DNA from: Pseudomonadota bacterium
GTDB lineage: Bacteria > Desulfobacterota > Syntrophorhabdia > Syntrophorhabdales > Syntrophorhabdaceae
Assembly (NCBI GenBank): GCA_026388275.1
Contig: JAPLKB010000022.1
Location: 1-52,009, forward strand
Direction: 5' to 3'
DNA: 52,009 bases
Shown: positions 43,397 to 51,717 of the stretch, piece by piece
Position numbering within the stretch: position 1 is the stretch's first letter
Layout: every line of letters starts with the position of its first letter
Notes under the pieces: generated by a model
What the model was told of the DNA's origin: nothing
Database searches by the model: none
Seen by the model: only the letters and a program-made list of their open reading frames with translations
Made by a program: the position numbers and the translations under genes

Positions 43397-45388
43397 TCAC
43401 AATTTTAAATCCCGGGAGAGATCCTCGATCCCGAGTTCTTTCAGTTTTTCCTTAGTGGGTAGACCGCGATCGGACCATCCTCTCAAGCTATAATATTCAT
43501 TCAGCGTCTGTTCCCATGGAACCATCTTCCCTCGCCATATACCGCGCTTCGCGGCCTCATATACCCTTTCGTCGGACCATCGGTCCTGATTTCTGTCCCA
43601 TCCTTTTAGCCGATAATTAAAAAGTCGCTGGGCGTTAAAAATACGCTCTCCGGTGCGCATTACTTCATCATAGTCTGTGTTCCACCCTGTGATGTGATTG
43701 AGTATTTCAGAATAGAATGTCGGACCGATACCTATCAGGAGATATTGACCTGTTGCGCCAAACATACAGGTGACCAGCGAGTTGAAGAGGCCGACGAGAT
43801 TCTCCGACCAAATTGCGCTAAGCGCTTTCCCTTCGGTGCCCCCAATCCAATCTATGTCGGCTTTGGGAGGGTTTCCAAAGAGTTTTTCTTTTAGTGCTGG
43901 CGGTAAGTCCACCCGATCGACAAGGATATCATAGACTTCCTGACATGTCTTTCCCACAAAATTGGGATATGTATCTCGGTTTTTGGGCAAGAACGACAGC
44001 TCCCATATACCATGACATCGAAGCCAATCGCCGCCTCTCGGACTTGTCAGAAAGCCGAGTGCCCAGGTCAGAGCTTGAAGGTTAGGATCACGTAAGAGAT
44101 AGGGCTTTCCCTTCACGCAAGGTGCAATTTTTTCAGAACCCCTTCCGATCCTTTGGCTGGCTTGGGCTACTCCATCGGCTAAAAGATTGCCAAGGTCTCC
44201 TTCCCGATACGCCACCTTCCGTATTATATCCCAAATAAGATCCTCGTCTCCAAAACGGAGAACCACTCCGTCTGTTTCCTTTTCAGTAAGAATCCCTCGC
44301 TCAAAACATTCAACGGCCCAACTAAAAGCCTGGCTGAAAGACGCAGGATCAAGCCCGAGCTCTTGAATAATTCTTTCATAATAGATAATTGCATTCAAAT
44401 CCTTGAGTTTCAGATTCTCCAGAGACGAAAAAAAGAATGTCATATGTCCACCGAGTTGTCTCAAGCCCGCATACCGGCCTTCTTTTACCTGGAGCCAGTG
44501 ATAGCATCTTCCAGGGCAGTTGAGACAACCTACGTTTTTCAGGTGGGGGAAATCCGCGGACAAGGCATTCTCCCTTACCATTTTCCCGTTAACCGGTGCC
44601 CCGACAGTTGTCAATAGATATGTCGTGGCCCCATATTCCTCCCAGAGCTTAATGAGGGGATCAGATGTATAAGCCTTGATTGCACGGTAGGAGGCGTCCA
44701 AAAGACTTTTGGGGTCATGAAGCGAGATTTCTCCTGTCCCGCGCACAGCCAGGGCCTTAAGCTTCTTTGCTCCCATGACAGCCCCGCCGCCTGTCCTTCC
44801 CGGACATGAAGTCCCATCAGCACAGGGGGGCGAATAAGGCACGAGGTGCTCACCCGCCACGGATGCTGTTAATACACGGATTTCACCTTCGTAATTCTCT
44901 TCCAGTTCCTCGCGAATAGCCTTGACGGTTTCTCCTGTCTGCTTGCCCCAAATATGAGATGCATCCCTGAAAGTTATGGTTGCATCATCGATGAAGACAT
45001 ATTTAGGGGTTTTTGCCTGCCCTCTCACAATAACTACATCGAAGCCTGCATATTTCAATGCTGCCGGATACATCCAACCGAAAGACCCTGAGCCGAAAGC
45101 CCCTGTTTCAGGGCTAATACAACCTAACATAGCGCGTCCACCCCAGGGAGCTACAGTAGCTGTCCAGGGTCCGGTGGCTATGATCAATTCATTGTCTGGA
45201 CCCAAAGGATCAATGGGCTCGGGAAAATCTTTCCACAGGATTTTTGTTATGAGACCATCGCCTCCCAACCACAACCTTGGGTCGATTTCATATTTGTTAA
45301 AAAAATCTTCGGTTGGTAGAATCAATGCTTTCTCTTCCGTAAGGTCAATAATAGCGACATTCCCGGCGTATCCCTTCGGGAGGCTCAT
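43397..45388 (-). CDS. aor: Tungsten-type aldehyde:ferredoxin oxidoreductase (AOR family) 1
   Basis: 663 aa. AOR oxidises aldehydes to acids (or reduces acids) with tungstopterin and ferredoxin. The N-terminal pterin domain has GYAGNVAIIDLT and the APWGGRAMLG region. The [4Fe-4S] ligands C288, C291 and C295 (CLNCPGRC) agree in number with Pyrococcus AOR, and C541 (TCMFGATG) is the fourth. Also present are ETDGVVLRFGD and SPRGGDWLRCHG. The gene sits between a four-cluster ferredoxin upstream (19-bp gap) and an FAD oxidoreductase downstream. No sign of decay. Confidence 0.93.
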   Translation of the reverse strand: MSLPKGYAGNVAIIDLTEEKALILPTEDFFNKYEIDPRLWLGGDGLITKILWKDFPEPIDPLGPDNELIIATGPWTATVAPWGGRAMLGCISPETGAFGSGSFGWMYPAALKYAGFDVVIVRGQAKTPKYVFIDDATITFRDASHIWGKQTGETVKAIREELEENYEGEIRVLTASVAGEHLVPYSPPCADGTSCPGRTGGGAVMGAKKLKALAVRGTGEISLHDPKSLLDASYRAIKAYTSDPLIKLWEEYGATTYLLTTVGAPVNGKMVRENALSADFPHLKNVGCLNCPGRCYHWLQVKEGRYAGLRQLGGHMTFFFSSLENLKLKDLNAIIYYERIIQELGLDPASFSQAFSWAVECFERGILTEKETDGVVLRFGDEDLIWDIIRKVAYREGDLGNLLADGVAQASQRIGRGSEKIAPCVKGKPYLLRDPNLQALTWALGFLTSPRGGDWLRCHGIWELSFLPKNRDTYPNFVGKTCQEVYDILVDRVDLPPALKEKLFGNPPKADIDWIGGTEGKALSAIWSENLVGLFNSLVTCMFGATGQYLLIGIGPTFYSEILNHITGWNTDYDEVMRTGERIFNAQRLFNYRLKGWDRNQDRWSDERVYEAAKRGIWRGKMVPWEQTLNEYYSLRGWSDRGLPTKEKLKELGIEDLSRDLKL

Positions 45389-45407
45389 TGTATTCCTCCT
45401 GTTAAAA

Positions 45408-45929
45408 TCATGGTTCGCTCCGTTCTAACATGCCTTTCATCATTTTTCTTGCAGTCTTCATCCTCTTATCCAAGGAGGCTTGTTCGACCGGAACAAATTT
45501 CAAGGCTCCTGGCTGACAGAACCTTACACATTGCGGATCTCCCCCGCAAAGCTCGCATTTGAATACTGTTTTTTCTCCCTGATTGAAAGAGATTGCGCCG
45601 AAGTAACAGGCCATAAGGCACGTTCGACACCCGACGCACATTGTCCGATCAATGGTCATCGCGCCTGTTGTATTATCTCTTCCGATTGCTGCAACAGGGC
45701 ATACAATGGAACAGATCGGCTCTTCACACTGCTGACAGCCGACGAGTGCGAAAATAAGTTCATCCTCCTCATCCATTCTGGTGAGAGCGTGTCCTTCATG
45801 CCGGATGATCTGAAGGCGGGCCCTTGATAAGCTTGTTCGCCCTTCATTGTGAGTGGCACAGGTTGTCATGCAGTGCATACATCCTGTGCACAAGTAGGGA
45901 TCGAAAACGAGGACCTTCTTTTCCATCAT
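45408..45929 (-). CDS. Four-[4Fe-4S] ferredoxin partner of AOR 1
   Basis: 173 aa. Cysteine motifs for four clusters: CTGCMHCMTTC, CQQCEEPICSIVCP, CVGCRTCLMAC and CELCGGDPQCVRFC. The layout is that of AorB/HycB/BamC-type electron-transfer subunits. ATG (MMEKK) with GGAG upstream. It is the first gene of the minus-strand AOR operon; a possible FNR-type site lies 204 bp upstream. Confidence 0.93.
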   Translation of the reverse strand: MMEKKVLVFDPYLCTGCMHCMTTCATHNEGRTSLSRARLQIIRHEGHALTRMDEEDELIFALVGCQQCEEPICSIVCPVAAIGRDNTTGAMTIDRTMCVGCRTCLMACYFGAISFNQGEKTVFKCELCGGDPQCVRFCQPGALKFVPVEQASLDKRMKTARKMMKGMLERSEP

Positions 45930-46122
45930 TCAACTCCTTCACTTAAGAAGTTTCATACATCCTGTTTTATATCGCAGAGTATCCAATAATTTGAACACTG
46001 CTGTCAATAGTAGACACCAAAATATTCACGGCAATTTATTCTCAATATTAGTGGAGAAACTAACTTTAGGGATGGGACAATAATGTGGGGCAGGTCATAT
46101 TTTTTGACACGACCAGCACCTG

Positions 46123-46404
46123 TTATCGGTATGTGATAATAATCACTTGCCACCTCTCACGAAGAAGGACGGTAACGGACATGCTCACCTCGATAACCGA
46201 GGAAATCTTTGTCTTTGTTTCTTCCATAGGGTCCTGCTCGATTGCTGGTACATCGAAGAAATCATTATCTCCGAGAAGCATATCAAACTTGCAGGACAGG
46301 CACCCCTTCTCGATCTTGTCAAGTGTGTGCTTTTCCTCTCCGAGAAGCTTTTTCTGGTGCTCAATATTGCAGAAGCATGTGCAATTGTACAAATAAAAAA
46401 ACAA
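46123..46404 (-). CDS. Uncertain small reading frame between the divergent AOR clusters
   Basis: Frame with a plausible acidic-basic composition (LLGEEKHTLDKIEKG; CLSCKFDMLLGDNDFF; ETKTKISSVIEVSMSV) on the minus strand. The start is a TTG without a Shine-Dalgarno. The 5' end overlaps the promoter region of the plus-strand operon and the 3' end overlaps the FNR-like palindrome. It has no recognisable family. It may be a degraded gene, or not coding at all. Confidence 0.3.
   Translation of the reverse strand: MFFYLYNCTCFCNIEHQKKLLGEEKHTLDKIEKGCLSCKFDMLLGDNDFFDVPAIEQDPMEETKTKISSVIEVSMSVTVLLRERWQVIIITYR
46133..46146. promoter_or_regulatory. FNR/CRP-type palindrome between the two AOR operons
   Basis: GTGAT-AATA-ATCAC, a perfect palindrome, keeps the TGAT-N4-ATCA core of FNR-family sites (TTGAT-N4-ATCAA). 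It lies about 200 bp upstream of the minus-strand ferredoxin and about 270 bp upstream of the plus-strand promoter. It could be an anaerobic-regulator operator, but position and single copy leave it tentative. Confidence 0.45.
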
Positions 46405-46414
46405 ATATAAATTG

Positions 46415-46444
46415 TTGACAATACGATATTATGAATGATATAAA
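46415..46444 (+). promoter_or_regulatory. Sigma-70-type promoter of the LUD/HdrB-AOR 2 operon
   Basis: TTGACA (46415-46420), 18-bp spacer, TATAAA (46439-46444). It drives the plus-strand operon starting at 46764, implying a leader of about 310 nt. The leader holds no recognised riboswitch or gene. Confidence 0.65.
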
Positions 46445-46763
46445 ATCCTTACACATTATGGCGGAAAAAAAACATTATGCTTTATTAGACATAACGAGTT
46501 TGGTAAGGCCATTATATTTTTTTAGGCAAATAAAGATTCAAAACACGAAGGTGTATCATGAGTAAGACAATTGTTATTTTCTTCACAAATAAATCCTTGA
46601 TATATCGATATAGACGTCAAGATATAACGATGATATGAGTAGGCAGGGACAAGGTTAGTATGCTTTCCCGGAATGAACATACTAGCGAGGCGATTATGTT
46701 TTTGGCGAATGCAGGAGCATGCATGATTATGGTAGTGGTAAAAAAAATAGTGCGGGAGGTCTA

Positions 46764-48080
46764 ATGACAAGGATTCCCGGCATAATAGTTGTTGAGCCGT
46801 CGGCCGAGCAGAGCAAATATCGGGCCGCCGAGGTGTTTGCCAGGAAACAGCCCAAACAGCTCAAACTCAGTAACGACATTGAATCGGTTAAAGAACACCT
46901 CAGGGAGGTTAGACACGAGGCGAGAGATGATAACGCAAAACTTTTGGAGCGTCTGAAGAATACACTTGCAGGTTTCGGCGTAAACGTGAGGATTGCCGCG
47001 GACGGCAAAGAGGCAGCATCAGCTATTCGGCAAATTGCAGGAGATACCAGGCTTGCTTCTATCAACAAGTCGAATATAGTTGTCAATGAAATTCGCCCCG
47101 ACCTTAAGTCTCAGGGCTTTGAAACATATATAAGGTATTTCACAGAGTTCAGTAAGAACTTCGAGCCGGAAGTATTTAAGAAAGAACTTGAAGATTACTG
47201 GTCGTTAGCAGGAATGCATGACCGGGGTTTGATGGAGTCTTTTGCCGTCAGGAAGAAATTCAGCTCCCTGCCTAAGGGGGATATACGTGACTATGTTGTA
47301 ATACTTGGCGTAAACGCGATCTCTGCGGAGAACGGCGATGTCTTTTTCCTCCAGCATATGTCCAACATCTCCCACGATTTGGAACAGGCCAGGAAAGTCA
47401 TTCTTGTGGTTGGTATAGAGAAAGTAGCGAAAGATAGCGATACAGCCCTATTTCACACACGATCAATGGGCATCTTCGGTCTGGAAAGTATTCTCCTCGA
47501 CCTCAAACCAAACGATCTTGAAAGATTTGATTTCGATGGACTGCCCGTCCTTGCTGACCAACCGGAACGTTCTATCGACGTCATTATCCTCGATAACGGG
47601 AGAAGTAAGCTTCTCAATGGAATTTACGAAGATCTTTTTCTCTGCATCGACTGTCGCAACTGCGCCCGTCAGTGCCCTATAGGTCTTCATGTCTTCTTCG
47701 AAAGAGGCCTGGTCTACAGCCCAAAGAACTATCTACTTGGCTTCCTGCAGGGTTTTCTGCCGCCAGTAGATGCCTGTCTGCATTGCGGTCGATGCCACGT
47801 AGAGTGCCCAGTTGAGATAGACATACCAACCTTGATCTGGAAGGCCCAACTGGAACATTACGAACACCATAAGAGGAGCTTGAAAAAGAGGATGCTCGAC
47901 GATCCTGAAATGCTGGCCAAGATGGGTACATTGACTGCCCCGCTCTCTAACTGGATGGTACATATTCCCATAGTGCAATATATGACCGAGCTTTTTACCG
48001 GTGTTCATCGAAACTCCCATTTGCCCACATTCCATCGAGAGACATTCAGGGACTGGTTCAAAGGAGGTAAACGTGGCTGA
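46764..48080 (+). CDS. LUD-domain iron-sulfur protein (LutB-like)
   Basis: 438 aa. Residues about 60-290 form a LUD domain like the first part of LutB/YkgF (KSNIVVNEIRPDLKSQGFE; VVILGVNAISAENGDVFFLQ; ILVVGIEKVAK). Near residues 300-370 are two [4Fe-4S] motifs (CIDCRNCARQCPIG; CLHCGRCHVECPVEID). With the CCG-domain protein encoded next (8-bp overlap) it forms a pair like LutB/LutA or the two halves of HdrD, moving electrons between Fe-S clusters. Start ATG 46764 with GGGAGG upstream. First gene of a five-gene plus-strand operon. Confidence 0.88.
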   Translation: MTRIPGIIVVEPSAEQSKYRAAEVFARKQPKQLKLSNDIESVKEHLREVRHEARDDNAKLLERLKNTLAGFGVNVRIAADGKEAASAIRQIAGDTRLASINKSNIVVNEIRPDLKSQGFETYIRYFTEFSKNFEPEVFKKELEDYWSLAGMHDRGLMESFAVRKKFSSLPKGDIRDYVVILGVNAISAENGDVFFLQHMSNISHDLEQARKVILVVGIEKVAKDSDTALFHTRSMGIFGLESILLDLKPNDLERFDFDGLPVLADQPERSIDVIILDNGRSKLLNGIYEDLFLCIDCRNCARQCPIGLHVFFERGLVYSPKNYLLGFLQGFLPPVDACLHCGRCHVECPVEIDIPTLIWKAQLEHYEHHKRSLKKRMLDDPEMLAKMGTLTAPLSNWMVHIPIVQYMTELFTGVHRNSHLPTFHRETFRDWFKGGKRG

Positions 48081-48810
48081 TAAGATCGTTTACTACCACG
48101 GCTGCTTTGCAAACTACTACAATCCTGACATGGGCAAGTCGCTGGTCGAGGTGATGGAGAAGAACGGTTTCGAGGTGATTGTTCCTGATCAGAAGTGCTG
48201 CGGCATGCCGCAGATGGCCAATAGTGCCGTGGAGGGCGCAAGGAAGAATTATGACTTCAACATGAATTCTCTCGCAAATGCTGCAGCCCCGGGGTACGAC
48301 ATCATAACGACCTGCCCCAGTTGCAACATGATGATAAAGAGAGAGGGCTTACCGTTCTTTGACAGTGACGCTGCCCGGTTTGTGGGAGAGCGTGTTTATG
48401 ATGCCTCGCAGTACCTAGTTAAGTTGTACGCTCAGGGCAGATTGGATACACGTTTCGGAGAAATAAAACTGAAAGTTTTTTATCACAATCCCTGCCACTT
48501 AAAAGTGCAAAATTTAAGAGATTCAATAACGATTCTCAAGATGATACCCGGTATAGAGATCGTTAGCGTCAATACGAACTGTTGCGGCATGGGCGGTTCT
48601 TACGGCATGAAGAAGCAGAATTATGCCCGGTCTACGGAGATCGCCAGCAAGATCTGGACTGAGGCCAAGAACTCTGGGGCAGATCTGGCTGCTACCGAGT
48701 GTGGAGGGTGCGGGCTTCAGATCGAGGCCGGCACCGGTATGAAGGTGACACACCCAATCATACTTGTAAATCAAGCTTACAAGGCGTTCAAGGAACAGGA
48801 TGCTGCCTGA
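48073..48810 (+). CDS. CCG-domain iron-sulfur protein (HdrB/LutA-like)
   Basis: 245 aa with two CCG domains: VYYHGCFANYYNP...KCCGMPQ...CPSC and FYHNPCHLK...NCCGMGGSYG...CGGC. These bind a non-cubane or [4Fe-4S] cluster as in HdrB and GlpC/LutA. The protein is soluble. Start GTG at 48073 with AAGGAGG, overlapping the previous gene by 8 bp. Together with the LUD protein it is the probable electron partner of AOR 2. Confidence 0.9.
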   Translation: MADKIVYYHGCFANYYNPDMGKSLVEVMEKNGFEVIVPDQKCCGMPQMANSAVEGARKNYDFNMNSLANAAAPGYDIITTCPSCNMMIKREGLPFFDSDAARFVGERVYDASQYLVKLYAQGRLDTRFGEIKLKVFYHNPCHLKVQNLRDSITILKMIPGIEIVSVNTNCCGMGGSYGMKKQNYARSTEIASKIWTEAKNSGADLAATECGGCGLQIEAGTGMKVTHPIILVNQAYKAFKEQDAA

Positions 48811-48893
48811 CCGCTTTGAAGGACGAACACGCGGACCCGCGGATGTAAAAGGTTCGCTATTCGACAAATATATTTAAAGAATGGAGGATGACC

Positions 48894-49196
48894 ATGGCAG
48901 ACGACAAATCAACTGCAGAAAGCCTACGAAGCACACGCACGTATGGTCAGGTTCGATGCATGAACCCGAGCTGCGAGGCAAGAATTACCCCGGCCCCTGG
49001 GCAGACCAAGGCAACATGTCCTAAATGCGGCTCCGAGTGGCGAATTTTCTGGATCAAGGCGGGATTTCCGAGGGTGAAAGGCCCTGTATGGGAAACCAGC
49101 CAGAGACTGGCCAATGAGAGATTGGCCCAGATGGCCGCCGCACCGGCTGCAAAGCCCGCACCGGCTGCAAAGGCTGAAAAGAAGGAGGGAAAGTAA
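48894..49196 (+). CDS. Small zinc-ribbon/rubredoxin-like protein of the AOR operon
   Basis: 100 aa. One ribbon-type metal site: CMNPSC...CPKCGSEW (residues about 20-48), so Zn or Fe binding is likely. A low-complexity Ala/Pro/Lys tail (APAAKPAPAAKAEKKEG) ends the protein. Start ATG 48894 because GGAGG lies 7 nt upstream. It is directly followed by AOR 2 (1-bp gap), so it is co-translated. The role is unknown; it could help assembly, metal insertion or electron transfer. Confidence 0.8.
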   Translation: MADDKSTAESLRSTRTYGQVRCMNPSCEARITPAPGQTKATCPKCGSEWRIFWIKAGFPRVKGPVWETSQRLANERLAQMAAAPAAKPAPAAKAEKKEGK

Positions 49197-49197
49197 T

Positions 49198-51165
49198 ATG
49201 GCTTTAGATAGAAAAATAGCTATTGTAAACCTTACTACCGGCCAGATAGATATAAAACCTATCACGCTGGAGATGAGGAAGCAGTTTCTTGGTGGGAGAG
49301 GTATGGCTGCATATCTGCTCTACAAGAATTCAAAACCGGGTTGTGATCCCTTAAGCCCTGATAACGCGGTCATATTCAGCGCCGGAATCCTTAGCGGTAT
49401 GCCCGCTTCCGCGACGTCCAGGACCGATGTTATGACAAAAAACCCCCTTACCGGACTATTGGGAAGCGGTAACTTTGGCGGCTTCTTTGCTGCTGAGCTC
49501 CATTATGCAGGGTTTGAGAATATCTGCGTGGTGGGCAAGGCCTCAAAACCGGTCTATCTTTTTGTGAATGATGGCGAAGTAAAGATAATGGATGCAAAGA
49601 ACCTCTGGGGAAAATCGGTTACAGAAGCCCAGTGGGCAGTAAGAGAGGAGCTGGGGGACCGTGACGTGATGTGTGCTGTGAGCGGCCCGGCTGGCGAAAA
49701 ATTGGTACGATATGCCAATACCATGACCGGTATCAAGAATGCTAACGGAAGAGGCGGTGGTGGATGCACGATGGGCTCGAAGAACCTGAAGATGGTTGCG
49801 GCCCGTGGCACCATGGATATAAAGATAGCGCATCCCAGGGAGGCCCTGGAATTCGACAAGAGATTTATCGAACAGATCACAAGCGCGAAAGTCAATCAGA
49901 CCATGGGCACGCTGGGAACACCCTTTATATGGGGCGCAACAAACTCATGGGGTGGTATCAGGACGAACAACTTCCAGTATAACCAGCTCCTGTACTGTGA
50001 CGAGATCGAACCTGAAAACATAGATGAATGGTCAAAGGAAAGTATGGGCAGCGAATATAATATGGCCGCCTGCTTCGGTTGCCAGGTTCACTGTCGGGCA
50101 AAATATAAGATTCCAGACACGCCGCTGGCGCGGAAATGGGGTCTGGTCGGCAAATACGATGAAGGCCCAGAATATACGTCTCAGGGCGCTTTCTGCGGTG
50201 AGCCGGGATGTACTCATCTCGATACACTGCTCATGGGTAATCACCTTGTTGATCAGTATGGAGTTGACAACCTGGAAATCGGCAGCCTTATCTCCTGGGC
50301 AATGGAGCTTTACGAGGCAGGCATACTTACAAGCAAAGACACTGATGGTCTTGATCTGCGGTTCGGAAACGATGACGCCGTGATTGCAATGATACACCAC
50401 GTCTGCAAGAGAGACACATGGCTGGGCAATGTACTGGCTGAGGGTGGTATCAGGGCATCAGAGACGATCGGCAAAGACTCATTTAAGTACTTAATTCACA
50501 TGAAGGGCATGAGTAACCTTCACTCAGACGAAAGAGCAACACCGGCTCTTGCGCTGAATCTTGCGCTTGCATCAAGAGGTTCCGACCACCTGAGAAGCCG
50601 TCCGGCTATCGACCTTTACCACTTGCCGGTCGATGTCATGAGAAGAATATACAGCAGTCCTGTTCCATACGAAGGACCGTTGAGCTCTGACCACACTGAA
50701 TACATAGGCAAACCATGGCAGGTTGTATGGCATGAGAACTGCTACATGGCCGTTGACTGCCTGGGAATATGTAAGTACCATACAACATTCCTCGGTGCTA
50801 CACTACCTAACTTCGAAGACTGGGCCAAGGTGCTCTATTTCAATACGGGACTTGAGATGTCGCCAAAAGACATCTGGGATGTGTCGGAAAGGGCCAACAT
50901 GGTGGAGAGACTCTTTAATCTGAGGGAAGGCATGAAGAAGGACGATCCATACAAAGGTGAAGTCCTAGCGGAACGTTACTTTGAAGAGCCTTGCCGACGC
51001 GGAGCACCGGATGTTATCGGCAAGAAAATCGACAGAGAGAAGTTCGTAGAGATGAGAGGACTCTTCTACAAGTACAAAGGCTTGGATGAGAATGGCGTGC
51101 CTACAGCCGAGTCTCTGAAGAAGTATGGACTCGAGAACCTCGACAAAGAACCGTCCCGCGTATAA
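49198..51165 (+). CDS. AOR-family tungsten oxidoreductase 2 (BamB-like size and context)
   Basis: 655 aa. AOR fold with KIAIVNLTTGQIDIK, FLGGRGMAAYLLY, the [4Fe-4S] ligands C292, C295 and C299 (CFGCQVHC), DTDGLDLRFGND, ASRGSDHLRSRP and a late CLGIC. It differs clearly from AOR 1. Length and the directly following four-cluster ferredoxin resemble BamB-BamC, the active-site module of class II benzoyl-CoA reductase; an aldehyde oxidoreductase is the alternative. Start ATG with GAAGGAGG. The DNA here looks more GC-rich than the rest of the window. Confidence 0.92.
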   Translation: MALDRKIAIVNLTTGQIDIKPITLEMRKQFLGGRGMAAYLLYKNSKPGCDPLSPDNAVIFSAGILSGMPASATSRTDVMTKNPLTGLLGSGNFGGFFAAELHYAGFENICVVGKASKPVYLFVNDGEVKIMDAKNLWGKSVTEAQWAVREELGDRDVMCAVSGPAGEKLVRYANTMTGIKNANGRGGGGCTMGSKNLKMVAARGTMDIKIAHPREALEFDKRFIEQITSAKVNQTMGTLGTPFIWGATNSWGGIRTNNFQYNQLLYCDEIEPENIDEWSKESMGSEYNMAACFGCQVHCRAKYKIPDTPLARKWGLVGKYDEGPEYTSQGAFCGEPGCTHLDTLLMGNHLVDQYGVDNLEIGSLISWAMELYEAGILTSKDTDGLDLRFGNDDAVIAMIHHVCKRDTWLGNVLAEGGIRASETIGKDSFKYLIHMKGMSNLHSDERATPALALNLALASRGSDHLRSRPAIDLYHLPVDVMRRIYSSPVPYEGPLSSDHTEYIGKPWQVVWHENCYMAVDCLGICKYHTTFLGATLPNFEDWAKVLYFNTGLEMSPKDIWDVSERANMVERLFNLREGMKKDDPYKGEVLAERYFEEPCRRGAPDVIGKKIDREKFVEMRGLFYKYKGLDENGVPTAESLKKYGLENLDKEPSRV

Positions 51166-51192
51166 GGCGAGAGAACATAAAGGAGGATTATA

Positions 51193-51699
51193 ATGCAACA
51201 ACCGAAAGTTCTTATGATAAATCACGAAAAATGCACGGGCTGCAGGAGATGCGAGCTCGTTTGTTCTATCTTTCATGAGGGTGTAGCAAACCCTTCCAAG
51301 GCCCGTATAAAGGTTGAGAAATGGGAATGGGAGGGTCTCTACATTCCTATGTCCTGTCGTCAGTGCGTGGATGCGCCATGCATGAATGTGTGTCCTGTTA
51401 AGGCAATTAGCCGTGATGAGGCCGACGCGCGCGTTAGCGTGGATCAGGATCTCTGCATAGGCTGCCGCTCATGTGTGGCTGTATGTCCCTTTGGCGCCAT
51501 GAACTTCAACAAGACGGAGCGGAAGGTCTATAAGTGTGACCTTTGCGATGGCGATCCCCAGTGCGTCAGGTTCTGCGACATGAAGGCAGTTGACTTTGTT
51601 GATCCGACCAAAGAGGCATTGAGCAAGAAGCGGGATGCGGCCCAGAAAATAGCGGATGCCAAGAAAGTGGCAACCGAGTTGTTAGCGAGCCAGCTGTAG
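51193..51699 (+). CDS. Four-[4Fe-4S] ferredoxin partner of AOR 2 (BamC-like)
   Basis: 168 aa. Cysteine motifs CTGCRRCELVC, CRQCVDAPCMNVCP, CIGCRSCVAVCP and CDLCDGDPQCVRFC predict four clusters. It is homologous in layout to the ferredoxin of AOR 1 (45408-45929), so the two clusters share an ancestor. A Lys/Ala-rich helix ends the protein. Start ATG with AAAGGAGG. Last gene of the operon. Confidence 0.93.
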   Translation: MQQPKVLMINHEKCTGCRRCELVCSIFHEGVANPSKARIKVEKWEWEGLYIPMSCRQCVDAPCMNVCPVKAISRDEADARVSVDQDLCIGCRSCVAVCPFGAMNFNKTERKVYKCDLCDGDPQCVRFCDMKAVDFVDPTKEALSKKRDAAQKIADAKKVATELLASQL

Positions 51700-51717
51700 A
51701 CCAATAAGTATTTGAAA

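Noticed and set aside
49198-51699. Firm assignment as class II benzoyl-CoA reductase BamBC
   Set aside because: Size and order agree, but AOR-family members with other substrates look similar, and BamD-I subunits are not in the window.
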